The notes: generated by a model not told the origin, from the sequence alone. DNA of 64,000 bases from CSP1-4 sp963777975 (GCA_963777975.1 CAVZSO010000002.1:372001-436000), one strand, 5' to 3'. Shown: positions 45,518 through 54,269, counted from the stretch's first letter. A program made the numbers and translations.

Positions 45518-45643
45518 CGGTCTACCTCCGGTGCGAACGGTGGACAGCCCACCTAGCGCTGGTCGAGTGGCAAGCTCGCAACGACAGTCGGCCGTCGCCG
45601 CTTTCAAGTCCATGTCAGTGAGCGTCGCGGGCATGATGGCGCG

Positions 45644-47344
45644 GTGACGTCGGCCGCTCAGCCATCGGATGCAGCCGCTTCGGGGCCGCTCCGCGCCGTG
45701 CTGGGCAACTCAGGCTTGCGCCGGATCGTCAGCGGCTGGACCTTCGGCATCGCCGGCGATGCCGCGATGTTGGTCGCACTGCTCGTCATCACCTACCAGA
45801 GCGGCGGGCCACTGGCCGTCGGGATCCTGGGTGTCGTGCGGATGGCCCCCTCGGTCATCGCGGCGCCGTTGGCCGCCGGTCCGGCCAGCAGGCATCCGCC
45901 GACGCGGCTCCTGCTCATCGTCCAGCTCGTCCGGGCGCTCGCGTCGATCGCTACCGTCGTCATCATCGTCGCCGGGGCCTGGCTCCCGGCCCTTTTCCTC
46001 GCGAGTGCTGTCGGGGCGACCGTGGGCACGCTCGTCCGGCCACTCCAGGCGTCGGCGCTGCCGTCGCTCACACGGACGCCGGGCGAGCTCGTCGCCGCCA
46101 ACGCGGCCATAAGCACCGGGCGAGGGACTGGGCGGCTTCGGCGGCCCGCTCCTGGCGGGCCTGCTGATGGCCGCTGCCGGGCCGCTGGCCGCGGCGGTGG
46201 CGAGCACCGTCATGTTCGGTGTGGCCACCCTGTCGATGGTCGGGCTCGGCGCATCGGCCGACGACGAAGCGGAGGTGGCGGCCGAGCGTCGCGCTCGCGA
46301 GGCGCTCGAAGAGCGTCGCGAGTCTGGCGGCCTGCGTCGCAGGTCTGACCGCCGGATTGCGGGTCGTCCGCCATCGGCCTGGCCCGGCGGCGCTCCTTGC
46401 CGACGTCGGCAGCCAGGTCGTGACGCGGGGCCTGATGAACACTTTGATCACCGTCGCGGCGCTCGGCCTCATCGGTCTCGGGGACTCCGGCGTCGGCATC
46501 CTCAATTCGGCCTGGGGCCTCGGCGGGCTGCTGGGTGCACTGGGAGCGGTCGGCCTGGCGAGCCGGCAGCGACTGGGGCCATGGTTCGCCTTCTCGATGG
46601 TGCTCTGGGGCCTGCCGCTCGCCATCATCGGCGTGCTGCCACTCCCGCTCATCGCCCTTGGGGCGATGTTCGCGTCCGGCGTCGGCAACGCGACGCTCGA
46701 CGTCTCCGTGTTCACCCTGCTCCAGCGCAGCGTCCGGTCGGCGGACCGGATGGCCGTCTTCGTCCTCCTCGAGGCGATCGCCGCCCTGGGCATCGCTGTC
46801 GGGTCGATCCTTGGTCCCCTCCTGCTCGCCGTGTTCGGCGATCGCGGGGCGCTCATCGTGGCGGGGGCCATCATGCCGGTCGCGATCGTCGCCACATGGA
46901 GTCGGGTCCGTCGCGTCGACGAGGAGGCTGTCGTGCCCGAGAAGGAGTTGTCGATCCTCCGAGGGATCCCGATGTTCGCCCGATTGCCGTTGACCGCGCT
47001 CGAGCGCCTGGCGGAGGGGATGCGGTCGAGCCGTCTTCGCTCCCGCCACCGACATCGTTCGCGAGGGCGAGTCCGGCGACGCATACCTCATCGTCGACAG
47101 CGGACGGGTCGCGGTCAGCCAGGGGGGACGCACGGTCAACGAGCTCGGGCCCGGCGACGGATTCGGCGAGATCGCGCTGCTCCGCGCGGTGCCGCGAACG
47201 GCCACCGTCCGGGCCATGGTCCCGACGACGATCTACAGCATCACCTGCCATGACTTCCACGAGGCGATCGCCGGTCCCACGAGTGCGGCGGTCGCCGACC
47301 GGATCGCCGCCGAAAACCTGGCGCGCGCGGGGCGGGCCGGATGA
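45644..47344 (+). CDS. MFS-type transporter fused to a cyclic-nucleotide-binding domain (three frameshifts)
   Basis: About 565 aa when three +1 shifts (near 46118, 46310 and 47030) are repaired; GTG 45644. The first frame gives six helices (IVSGWTFGIAGDAAMLVALLVI, SVIAAPLAAGPASRH, ATVVIIVAGAWLPALFLASA); the second GGPLLAGLLMAAAGPLAAAVAS; the third LLADVGSQVVTRGLMNTLITVAALGLIGLG to GALIVAGAIMPVAIVAT. These form an MFS carrier. The last frame, after KELSILRGIPMFARLPLTALERLAEGM, is a CAP_ED domain: DIVREGESGDAYLIVDSGRVAV and NELGPGDGFGEIALLRAVPRTATVRA. The first shift is GGG for GG. The cyclic-nucleotide domain suggests transport gated by cAMP/cGMP. Confidence 0.75.
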
Positions 47345-47366
47345 CGGATCGGCCGGCCGGGCCTGA

Positions 47367-47396
47367 TTGACAGGCAAGTGGATGCTTGCCTATCAT
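47367..47396 (+). promoter_or_regulatory. Promoter with embedded operator of the ArsR gene
   Basis: TTGACA (47367-47372), 18 nt, TATCAT (47391-47396), then GTG 47405 after 8 nt: a near-consensus sigma70-type, leaderless promoter. Between the boxes lies the inverted repeat AGGCAAG-TGGATG-CTTGCCT (47372-47391). An ArsR-type dimer there would block RNA polymerase, implying autoregulation. Confidence 0.75.
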
Positions 47397-47404
47397 GGGT
47401 CGCC

Positions 47405-47677
47405 GTGGGAGACGTGTTCAAGGCCTTGGCGGATCCCACTCGTCGGGCCATCCTCGATGAGCTGACGGATCGCGATGGCCAGACCCTGTTCGAGCTCTGT
47501 GTTCGGCTGACGTCGAAACACGGCCTCGGGTCCACAAGACAAGCAGTCTCACAGCACCTCGACGTGCTCGAGGACGCCGGCCTGATCCGGACGCGCCGCG
47601 TCGGCCGGTACAAGTTCCACGACCTCGACACGTCGCCGTTGAGCGAGATCGCGACTCGCTGGCCGACGGACCGATAG
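47405..47677 (+). CDS. ArsR-family transcriptional regulator
   Basis: 90 aa from leaderless GTG 47405 (VGDVFKALADPTRRAILDELTDRDG). Winged helix: FELCVRLTSKHGLGSTRQAVSQHLDVLEDAGLIRTRRVGRYKFHDLD. There is no ELCVCD metal site (LFELCVRL), so it is of the non-metal VOC-linked class. It is followed 15 nt later by a VOC gene, a common pair where the regulator controls the VOC protein. Its promoter carries a palindrome (see 47367). Confidence 0.88.
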   Translation: MGDVFKALADPTRRAILDELTDRDGQTLFELCVRLTSKHGLGSTRQAVSQHLDVLEDAGLIRTRRVGRYKFHDLDTSPLSEIATRWPTDR

Positions 47678-47692
47678 CGAAAGGAGTCTCCG

Positions 47693-48079
47693 ATGAAGAT
47701 CGTGGTCACCAGCGTCCTGGTCGACGACCAGGAGAAGGCGCTGCGCTTCTACACTGACGTGCTCGGGTTCGAGAAGAAGGAGGACGTCCCGATGGGCGAT
47801 GCTCGATGGCTGACCGTCGTCTCGCCACAGGACCGGGAGGGGACCGAGCTGTTGCTCGAGCCGGACCAGCATCCGGCCGCCAGACCGTTCAAGGCGGCCC
47901 TGGTCGAGGACGGCATCCCATATACGTCGTTCGGCGTCGACGACGTCCAGGCCGAGTTCGAACGCATGCGGGACCTCGGTGTCCAGTTCACCCAGGAGCC
48001 CCTCGCCCTGGGCCCGGTCACGACGGCCGTCTTCGACGACACCTGCGGCAACCTCATCCAGATCGCGCAGCGCACCTGA
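47693..48079 (+). CDS. VOC family protein (glyoxalase/bleomycin-resistance fold)
   Basis: 128 aa with AAAGGAG 6 nt upstream. VOC fold of two beta-alpha-beta-beta-beta units: KIVVTSVLVDDQEKALRFYTDVLGFEKKEDV, GTELLLEPDQHP, FGVDDVQAEFERMRDLGVQFTQEP and TAVFDDTCGNLIQIAQ. Metal ligands are not assignable with confidence. In an operon with the ArsR regulator; likely detoxification or an unknown small-molecule enzyme. Confidence 0.88.
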   Translation: MKIVVTSVLVDDQEKALRFYTDVLGFEKKEDVPMGDARWLTVVSPQDREGTELLLEPDQHPAARPFKAALVEDGIPYTSFGVDDVQAEFERMRDLGVQFTQEPLALGPVTTAVFDDTCGNLIQIAQRT

Positions 48080-48102
48080 AGAAGACCGACCAAGGGGAGT
48101 GG

Positions 48103-48174
48103 AGCCGACACTCGGATTTGAACCGAGGACCTGCTGTTTACGAAACAGCTGCTCTACCGCTGAGCTATGTCGGC
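48103..48174 (-). tRNA. tRNA-Thr (CGT)
   Basis: Minus strand, 72 nt: acceptor GCCGACA pairs with TGTCGGC, D arm TAGCTCAGCGGTAGAGCA, anticodon stem GCTGT/ACAGC around TTCGTAA with anticodon CGT, T loop GGTTCAAATCC. CCA is encoded at 48102-48100. Confidence 0.94.
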
Positions 48175-48278
48175 GCGGCTCAAGGATAGCCGATGCTCCG
48201 ATGGCATCTGCAGGCGCGCTGGCCGACGGTGGGATAATCCAGCGGTATGTGTAGAGAGCAGCCGATGGGAGGCGCGAC

Positions 48279-49055
48279 ATGGCACAAGCGATGACGACGA
48301 TCGCCAACAAGCCGGCCTGGGTCGATCTCGCCAGCTCCGACGCCGAGGCGTCGCGGAGCTTCTACTCGAAGCTCTTCGGCTGGCAGGTCGAGGTCGATCC
48401 CGATCCACAGTACGGCGGCTACGGACTGGCGAAGACCGGCGGCAAGGATGCCGCTGGGATCGGCCCCAAGATGGACCCGAGTGGCCCGACGGCTTGGAAT
48501 CTGTATATCGGGACCGAGGACATCGAGGAGCTGACCCGGAAGGTCCAGACCGCCGGGGGGACCGTCGCCATGGCTCCGTTCGACGTCGGTGAGCAGGGCC
48601 GCATGGCCGTCTACCAGGATCCCGCGGGCGCCTTCATCTCGGCCTGGCAGGGGACCCGGATGGGTGGCTTCCAGACGGACGCATCGAACTCGTTCGGCTG
48701 GGCAGAGGTCAACGCCCGCGGCGTCGAGAAGGCTTTGCCGTTCTACGAGCAGGTCTTCGGCTGGACCACCCGGCGGAGCGAGATGGGCGAAGGACAGCCG
48801 CCCTATATCGAGTTCCTGCACGACGGGCGCAGCATCGCTGGCGCCTGGGAGATGAATCCGATGGTGCCCGCCGAGGTGCCGAGCTACTGGCAGATCTACT
48901 TCATGGTCGAGGACGTCGACGCAGCCTTTCGGAAGGCGATCGACCTTGGCGCGAAGGAGCTGCTACCGCCCCAGGAGTTCCCCGGCGGACGCTTTGCGAT
49001 CGTCAGTGACCCGGAGGGAGCGAGCTTCGGTCTGCTCAAGATGGCGGCCCGCTGA
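48279..49055 (+). CDS. Two-domain VOC family protein
   Basis: 258 aa; GGGAGG 7 nt upstream. Two VOC domains in tandem: KPAWVDLASSDAEASRSFYSKLFGWQVEVDPD to AVYQDPAGAFISAWQG, and GWAEVNARGVEKALPFYEQVFGWTTRRSE to FAIVSDPEGASFGLLK. Paired domains form one active site in this group. It has no neighbouring regulator; a GATAAT box at 48233-48238 may be its -10. Function unknown. Confidence 0.88.
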   Translation: MAQAMTTIANKPAWVDLASSDAEASRSFYSKLFGWQVEVDPDPQYGGYGLAKTGGKDAAGIGPKMDPSGPTAWNLYIGTEDIEELTRKVQTAGGTVAMAPFDVGEQGRMAVYQDPAGAFISAWQGTRMGGFQTDASNSFGWAEVNARGVEKALPFYEQVFGWTTRRSEMGEGQPPYIEFLHDGRSIAGAWEMNPMVPAEVPSYWQIYFMVEDVDAAFRKAIDLGAKELLPPQEFPGGRFAIVSDPEGASFGLLKMAAR

Positions 49056-49130
49056 CCGCTCGATTGCACCGCGGTCTGGCGGCGGCCGCACCGTCGCCTG
49101 ATTACACGACTCCATGGGCCGGGGCCCAGC

Positions 49131-49433
49131 CTAGGCCTCGGCCAGGAGGTCTGCGCCCTCGACTCTGACAACCCTGGAACGAACCGGCCGCTCAGCGGGT
49201 CCGCGGACGACGGCCCCGGTGGTGATGTCGAATCGGCTGCCGTGGCACGCGCATGTCACGGTCGTCCCATCCAGCTCGCCGTCGGCGAGCGAACAGCCCG
49301 CGTGCGTGCAGGTGTCATCGAAGGCGTACAGGTGGCCGCCGGCATTCGACACGTTGAGCGCCGTGCCCTCGACGTCGAAGACCCGCATCTCTCCTTCGGC
49401 GACCTCCGTCGCGTTCCCGATCCTCACCAACAT
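49131..49433 (-). CDS. Rieske [2Fe-2S] ferredoxin-like protein
   Basis: 100 aa from ATG 49433 (MLVRIGNATEVAEGE). Rieske motifs C-T-H-A-G-C and C-A-C-H-G-S bind the cluster through two Cys and two His; flanking SLADGELDG and FDITTGAVVRGPAERPV match the ferredoxin type that feeds electrons to dioxygenases. The partner oxygenase is not adjacent. Confidence 0.92.
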   Translation of the reverse strand: MLVRIGNATEVAEGEMRVFDVEGTALNVSNAGGHLYAFDDTCTHAGCSLADGELDGTTVTCACHGSRFDITTGAVVRGPAERPVRSRVVRVEGADLLAEA

Positions 49434-49506
49434 GGCGTCGTCCTCCGATCCCGCTTGGGGCCGCATCTCGCGGACGCGGCTCGTTCACGAACGCCTTCGC
49501 GTCCGA

Positions 49507-50322
49507 CTATGTCGCTCCGAAGCCCGGTACCCAACCGGTCATGACGACCAACGCAGCCAGTGCGACGAGCGAGGCGCCAGCGGCCGTAGCCGCGCGTTGA
49601 CCGTGACGGCCCATGGTCTCGTAGACCATCAGCGCGGCCAGCACGGCCATCCATCCCAGGTTGGCAAAGCCAGCCGCGAACATCAGCAGCATGAGCGCCC
49701 ATGAGCTGGCGACGCAGTCCAGGGCGTGCCCGACACCGAGTCGTGCTGCACCTGGCTCGGTGGGTGGTCCACCGGCCAGGCCGATGGCGGGGTGTCGGCA
49801 AGCCGCTAGTCCCCGCCGCTTGAGCGGCATGAATTGATAGAGGCCGGCCAAGACCAGGACGCTCGCCTCGATCAGCCATGGCCGGGCGGCCAGGAACGGC
49901 GTCCGATCGACGACGGTGTGCAGCACGACATCGCCTATGAAGGCCGCCAGTCCGAAGACCGTCCAGGCGACGGCGAATGCGCCAAGGAACGTGACCAGCG
50001 CGAGGCGCGGTCGGCTCAGCCTTGCCGACGCACGGGCGAAGCCCACGATGGCGGGCAGGCTGGCCGGCAGCATCATCGCCGCGATCATCACCTGCCACGA
50101 AACGAGAAAGACTATGAGCGCCACCCAGAGTGGTGGGCCGTCCTCGATGAGCGCGTGATGGTGGAGCAGTCCCGCGTTGCCCGTGAGCTGCGCGAGCCCG
50201 GCGGTCAGCCAGGCTCCGCCGATGATCGCCGCCACGACGATGGGCAGTGCCCGGTTCCCGCGCCCGGCGACAAGACCTTCAGCTGCAGGCCGACCGTGTT
50301 TCCGGGTCGCGAGCGCTGACAC
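49507..50322 (-). CDS. DUF2182 membrane protein
   Basis: 271 aa, seven or so helices. DUF2182 features: LVSWQVMIAAMMLPASLPAIV with a WxxMxxAMMxP motif, FLGAFAVAWTVFGLAAFIGD, YQFMPLKRRGLAACRHP with the conserved KxxCLxxCR-like element (LKRRGLAACRHP), GVGHALDCVASSWALMLLMFAAG and NLGWMAVLAALMVYETM. The family is predicted to be metal-binding. Role unknown. Stop of the redoxin gene lies 15 nt upstream. Confidence 0.85.
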   Translation of the reverse strand: MSALATRKHGRPAAEGLVAGRGNRALPIVVAAIIGGAWLTAGLAQLTGNAGLLHHHALIEDGPPLWVALIVFLVSWQVMIAAMMLPASLPAIVGFARASARLSRPRLALVTFLGAFAVAWTVFGLAAFIGDVVLHTVVDRTPFLAARPWLIEASVLVLAGLYQFMPLKRRGLAACRHPAIGLAGGPPTEPGAARLGVGHALDCVASSWALMLLMFAAGFANLGWMAVLAALMVYETMGRHGQRAATAAGASLVALAALVVMTGWVPGFGAT

Positions 50323-50337
50323 GATGCCCGTCCCTGC

Positions 50338-50908
50338 TCAGACGTAGTCGAGACTGCAGCCGAACGGTCGCGTCACCGAGAGGCGCACGTCGCGCCCGGC
50401 GAGCACGTCGTCGAGCGCGTTGGCCAGGTCGTGGCTGGTCACCCGTTCGGTGATGCGCGAGTCGTCGAAACGCCCCTGGTAACGCAGACGGCGCCCGCGA
50501 TCAAGGACGAAGACGTGGAACGTGCAGGTCGCTCCGTATGCCTTCGCGACCTGTTGGCCGTCGTCCACGACGTACGGGAAGGTGTAGCCGTCCTCGGCCG
50601 CTCGCTCGATCATCCGCGGGTAGCTCTCATCGGGATGGAGGTGGGGCTCGTTGGCGTTGATCAGCAACGAGCTGGACCCCTCGTGGGCCGTACTCGCGCT
50701 GGAGGGCGTTCATCCGCTCGCCGTACGCCTTGGCCGTCGGGCAGCGATTCGACGAGAAGATCAGCACGATGGCGTCGCGATCGACAAAGCCGGACAGCCC
50801 ATAGCGGACGCCATCGGTCCCCAGCAACCTATCGAACGCCGGGCCGGGTGCCCCGATGGCCAGCGTCGCCGGTTCGGGCGACGCCTGGACCATCTGGAGT
50901 GCGGTCAT
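50338..50908 (-). CDS. Redoxin/AhpC-like thioredoxin-fold protein (frameshifted)
   Basis: About 189 aa from ATG 50908 after one +1 repair near 50668 (minus strand GTTGCTG for GTGCTG; the frame resumes LINANEPHLHPDESYP). Thioredoxin fold: IGAPGPAFDRLLGTDGVRYGL, IVLIFSSNRCPTAKAYGERMNALQ (single-Cys N-x-CP motif), PYVVDDGQQVAKAYGATCTFHVFVLDRGRRLRYQGRFDD. It resembles the thioredoxin-like proteins that carry one catalytic Cys plus a late Cys. The ATG overlaps the stop of the upstream gene. Confidence 0.8.
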
Positions 50909-51460
50909 GCAGGGACCATCGCGAAACGATCGGGGAACTGCGCGACGATGCCGTCGTTGAGGGCGTCGGCGAGGACCATGATCTCCGTGAAGATGTCGTC
51001 GAAGGCCTTGATGTCAGCTGCCCAGTCGCCGGTGATCCGGGCGACGGCCTCGTCCTTGGTCAGCTTGAGATGCAGGGCCAGCAGGTCGAGGACGTCCTTC
51101 TCGGGCCAATTCGGGTTGGCGCCGCTCAGGAAGCGGGCGATGTCGCCGATGTTGCTCGTCCACCGAGCGTCATGCCTGGCGAAGGCGGCGTCGTCGCCGG
51201 ACTTGGCGGCGGCCACGAGGTCGACCGCGATCATGATGTGCTGCTTGAGCAGGTCGGTCAGCGTGTCGCCCGGCGGCCTGGCCGTAGAAGCCCGCGACGG
51301 CGGCGCCGATGTCTTCCTGGTTCTTGAGCAACCGGCCGGCGGCTGCCTCGGCGTCGGGTGTGCCTGCGACCGCGGCGACGATGTACTCGCGGGTCCAGAT
51401 GACGTGGTCGGACCACAGCTTGCGCAGTGCGAGCCGGACCGGTTCGGCAGAGGTTCCCAT
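50905..51460 (-). CDS. Helical-bundle protein, unknown (frameshifted)
   Basis: About 184 aa from ATG 51460 (AGGAGG 6 nt upstream). One +1 repair near 51270, again GGG for GG (GCC GGC GAC ACG expected). The joined protein is a run of helices: VRLALRKLWSDHVIWTREYIVAAV, GRLLKNQEDIGAAVAGFYG, LLKQHIMIAVDLVAAAKSG, VLDLLALHLKLTKDEAVARI, FDDIFTEIMVLADALNDGIV. His residues recur (DHVIW, QHIMI), so a DinB- or hemerythrin-like metal bundle is possible but not shown. Overlaps the redoxin gene by ATGA; both are divergent from the SufR-like regulator. Confidence 0.6.
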
Positions 51461-51615
51461 GGCGTTTCCTCCTGTTTCGCGCGGCATCCCAGATGGGTGG
51501 TGCCGCCTGAGTCTCCAGGGGCCGACGGGCGTCCCGCAGCCCTCTAACATCAATGGCGGCTATCGTTACAGACCGACGACGGACTGTCAACTCTTTTCAT
51601 AATCGATCTTGCTGT

Positions 51616-51621
51616 TAGAGT
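51616..51621 (+). promoter_or_regulatory. -10 box TAGAGT, leaderless ATG of the SufR-like gene
   Basis: TAGAGT, 6 nt, ATG 51628. GTTAGAG here (51614-51620) mirrors CTCTAAC at 51542-51548 in the divergent direction. Confidence 0.5.
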
Positions 51622-51627
51622 GAGGCC

Positions 51628-52395
51628 ATGAAGAACCGACCACTCGTCGAGGATGCGGTCACGTCGCTGGCCTTCCTCGATGATCCCAAGCGCCGCCAGC
51701 TGTACGAGCTGGTGGTCGCCAGCGAACGACCGATGGGCCGCGACGAGGCGGCCGGAGCGCTGGACATCAGCCGCGAACTCGCCGCCTTCCATCTCGATCG
51801 ACTCGTGGCAGCTGGGCTCCTGGCGACCGAGTACCGGCGGCTCGGCGGCCGGACCGGGCCGGGTGCCGGTCGTCCGGCAAAGCTCTACCGACGCTCCGAT
51901 CGGGACTTCGCGGTCTCCTTCCCACCTCGCCATTACGACCTCGTAGCAGACGTCATGGCAACGGCGCTCGATCGACTGCGTGGCGCCTCGGGGACCGCGG
52001 CCGCAGCCCGCGTGGCCCGGGAGCGCGGTAGCGCCGCGGGCGCAGCGCGGCGCCAGAAGCTTGGCGCGCGACCTGGGCGCCGACGGCTGAAAGCCGGCGT
52101 TCTCGATGTCCTGCGCGACGCTGACTACGAACCCAGCTTCGACCAGTCGACGGGGGCGGTGGTCCTCCGCAACTGTCCGTACCACGACCTCGCCACGGAA
52201 CATCGCGACCTGACGTGCGGGATGAATCTCGCCTGGGCGGAGGGGGTCCTCGACGCGCTTGGCTCGCCCATGTCCGCCGAGCTCGCTCCAGAGCCGGGTC
52301 GTTGCTGCGTCGTCTTCCGCGAGGAGCACGGTGGCCCGAAGAAGACGACGGAGCTCGGATCCGCGCCCGTCACGGACTCCAAACGAGGCCCGTGA
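51628..52395 (+). CDS. SufR-like HTH regulator with Cys-rich effector domain
   Basis: 255 aa from leaderless ATG 51628. N-terminal ArsR/MarR-type winged helix (AFLDDPKRRQLYELVVASERPMGRDEAAGALDISRELAAFHLDRLVAAGLLATEYRR). A Gly/Arg-rich middle follows, then YEPSFDQSTGAVVLRNCPYHDLATEHRDLTCGMN and GRCC: four cysteines with spacing like the SufR iron-sulfur sensor family. It may sense iron-sulfur or redox status; the divergent redoxin operon is a plausible target. The assignment of an iron-sulfur cluster is inference. Confidence 0.75.
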   Translation: MKNRPLVEDAVTSLAFLDDPKRRQLYELVVASERPMGRDEAAGALDISRELAAFHLDRLVAAGLLATEYRRLGGRTGPGAGRPAKLYRRSDRDFAVSFPPRHYDLVADVMATALDRLRGASGTAAAARVARERGSAAGAARRQKLGARPGRRRLKAGVLDVLRDADYEPSFDQSTGAVVLRNCPYHDLATEHRDLTCGMNLAWAEGVLDALGSPMSAELAPEPGRCCVVFREEHGGPKKTTELGSAPVTDSKRGP

Positions 52396-52438
52396 CGATC
52401 GGCGGTCCGAGATAGGCTCCGGTCGCCGGAGCGGCGCG

Positions 52439-53113
52439 TCAGGCTGTTGCCCGGATCCGCTCGAGGCCGTCGAGGATGAGGTCCAGCCCGAAGGCGAACT
52501 CGCCCTCATCCTCGGGGCTTCGCTCCTTGAGATGCTGCTCGATGTGCTCGGCGAGGTGGGGCATCTCGTCGACGGGAAATGTCTCGAGGAACGTGCTCAC
52601 GGAGCCGAGCCTCGACATCCCGGCTGAGATCCCGACCTGCCAGAGGGTGAAGCCCATGATGTGGCTGTCGAGCGCGTGATAGGCGTGATCGGTCATCTCG
52701 GCCGAGAAACCGCCCCTCCGAAGGCACCCCAGGATGGCGTCCATATGTCGGAGCCGCGGCTGGCTGACGGTCGGCCCTGACAGCAGCTGGTTGGCTGCCC
52801 AGGGGTGGCGCACCAGTACGTCGTGGGCACTGATCGCGCTCCGGCGCATCGCCGACCTCCAGTCGGTGCTGGTCGCGGGCGGGTCCATCTCGCCGACCAC
52901 GATGTCGACCATGCCGCCGAGGATGTCGTCCTTGCTGGCGACGTAGTGGTAGAGCGACATGGCCTCGACGCCCAGCGCCAGCGCCAGCTTGCGCATGGTC
53001 AACGACTCGATGCCCGAGGCGTCGGCCAGGTCGATGGCCGCCCGCAGCACCCGATCGCGGTTCAGCGGGATGCGAGGTCGAGTGCCCGAGTCAGCGTGTG
53101 CGGCGACGGACAT
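52439..53113 (-). CDS. TetR-family transcriptional regulator
   Basis: 224 aa from ATG 53113 (MSVAAHADSG). N-terminal TetR HTH: RDRVLRAAIDLADASGIESLTMRKLALALGVEAMSLYHYVASKDDIL. The C-terminal helical domain (HDVLVRHPWAANQLLSGP, HALDSHIMGFTLWQVGI) is of the TetR_C/Tet-repressor type. Divergent from an oxidoreductase gene with repeated CTTAC half-sites in between (see 53179). Confidence 0.9.
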   Translation of the reverse strand: MSVAAHADSGTRPRIPLNRDRVLRAAIDLADASGIESLTMRKLALALGVEAMSLYHYVASKDDILGGMVDIVVGEMDPPATSTDWRSAMRRSAISAHDVLVRHPWAANQLLSGPTVSQPRLRHMDAILGCLRRGGFSAEMTDHAYHALDSHIMGFTLWQVGISAGMSRLGSVSTFLETFPVDEMPHLAEHIEQHLKERSPEDEGEFAFGLDLILDGLERIRATA

Positions 53114-53170
53114 CCTTGCTCTGTGCACCTCGCGAGTGACGATGCGGGTCGATGGGACGATCGCATCAAC

Positions 53171-53201
53171 TTGACAAACTTACGATGTAAGATAACCTTA
53201 C
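53171..53201. promoter_or_regulatory. TetR-type operator overlapping the promoter of the MDR gene
   Basis: TTGACA (53171-53176), 16 nt, TAACCT (53193-53198) form a promoter for the plus-strand gene. Within it are CTTAC-GAT-GTAAG (53179-53191) and a third half-site, CTTAC at 53197-53201, so that two overlapping dyads exist. Position between divergent tetR and oxidoreductase genes fits autoregulation. Confidence 0.7.
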
Positions 53202-53240
53202 ACCGTACGAACAGGATAGCGCACCGATGGGAGTCCAGGG

Positions 53241-54206
53241 TTGAAGGCGATCGTCCACTACCGCTACGGCTCACCAGATGTCCTGGAGCTCGCGGACATC
53301 GAGATGCCGGCCATCGACGACGACGGCGTCCTGGTCCGGATCCAGGCAGCATCCATCAACGCCTTCGACTGGCACATCCTGCGCGGCCACCCCTACCTCG
53401 TCCGCACGTCGGCCGGGCTCCGCAGCCCCAAGCGCCACGTCGCGGGCGTCGACCTGGCCGGGCGGGTCGAGGCGGTCGGTCGGAACGTGACCCGATTCGT
53501 GGTCGGCGACGACGTCTTCGGCGAGCGTGGCGGAGCATTCGCCGAGTACGCCGTCGCGCGCGAGGACAGCCTCGCCCTGAAGCCAGCCGAGATGACCTTC
53601 GAACAGGCGGCGGCTGTGCCCATGGCCGGCTTCACGGCCCTGCAGGCGTTACGGGACAAGGGTCAGGTGAAGCCCGGGCAGCGCGTCCTCGTCAATGGAG
53701 CTGCTGGTGGGGTCGGCACGTTCGCGGTCCAGCTGGCCAAGGCCTTCGGGGCCCACGTCACCGGCGTCTGCGCCACGAACCATGTCGATCTGGTCCGCTC
53801 GATCGGTGCCGACGAGGTGCTCGACTACACGCGGCATGACTTCACCCGAGGTGAGCGGCGGTTCGATCTGATCATCGACATCGCCTCGAACCGTCCCCTC
53901 CGCGCGTGCCGTCGCGTGCTGGTACCGGAGGGCGTGCTCGTCGTGGTCGGCGCGCCGCCCGGTCGCTGGCTGGCGCCGGTCCTGCGGCCCGCGACCGCTG
54001 TCGTCCTGTCCCGCCTCGGGAGCCAGCGGCTGCTGCCCTTCCTGGCCGAACGCCGGCAGAGCGATCTGGCCGTCCTGGGGGAGCTCGTCGAGGCGGGCAA
54101 GCTGACCCCGGTCATCGACCGCAGGTACCCGCTGAGCGAGACCGCCGATGCGATGCGCTACGTCGAGCACGGCCACGTCGGCGGCAAGGTCGTCATCTCG
54201 ATCTGA
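53241..54206 (+). CDS. NAD(P)-dependent MDR oxidoreductase (zinc-free quinone reductase type)
   Basis: 321 aa from TTG 53241. Medium-chain reductase: LELADIEMPAIDDDGVLVRIQAASINAFDWHILRGHPYL, VAGVDLAGRVEAVG, NGAAGGVGTFAVQLAKAFGAHVTGV (Rossmann AAGGVG). No catalytic-zinc Cys-His-Glu set, so it belongs to the quinone oxidoreductase/zeta-crystallin branch. Likely induced when the adjacent TetR regulator is released. Confidence 0.9.
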   Translation: MKAIVHYRYGSPDVLELADIEMPAIDDDGVLVRIQAASINAFDWHILRGHPYLVRTSAGLRSPKRHVAGVDLAGRVEAVGRNVTRFVVGDDVFGERGGAFAEYAVAREDSLALKPAEMTFEQAAAVPMAGFTALQALRDKGQVKPGQRVLVNGAAGGVGTFAVQLAKAFGAHVTGVCATNHVDLVRSIGADEVLDYTRHDFTRGERRFDLIIDIASNRPLRACRRVLVPEGVLVVVGAPPGRWLAPVLRPATAVVLSRLGSQRLLPFLAERRQSDLAVLGELVEAGKLTPVIDRRYPLSETADAMRYVEHGHVGGKVVISI

Positions 54207-54254
54207 GCCCCTCCGGCCGGCAGGCGGAGGATCGACACCGGTCGGGTGGCCCAC

Positions 54255-54260
54255 TACGAT
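54255..54260 (+). promoter_or_regulatory. -10 box TACGAT, leaderless ATG
   Basis: TACGAT, 9 nt, ATG 54270. Confidence 0.5.
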
Positions 54261-54269
54261 CGGCCCTTC

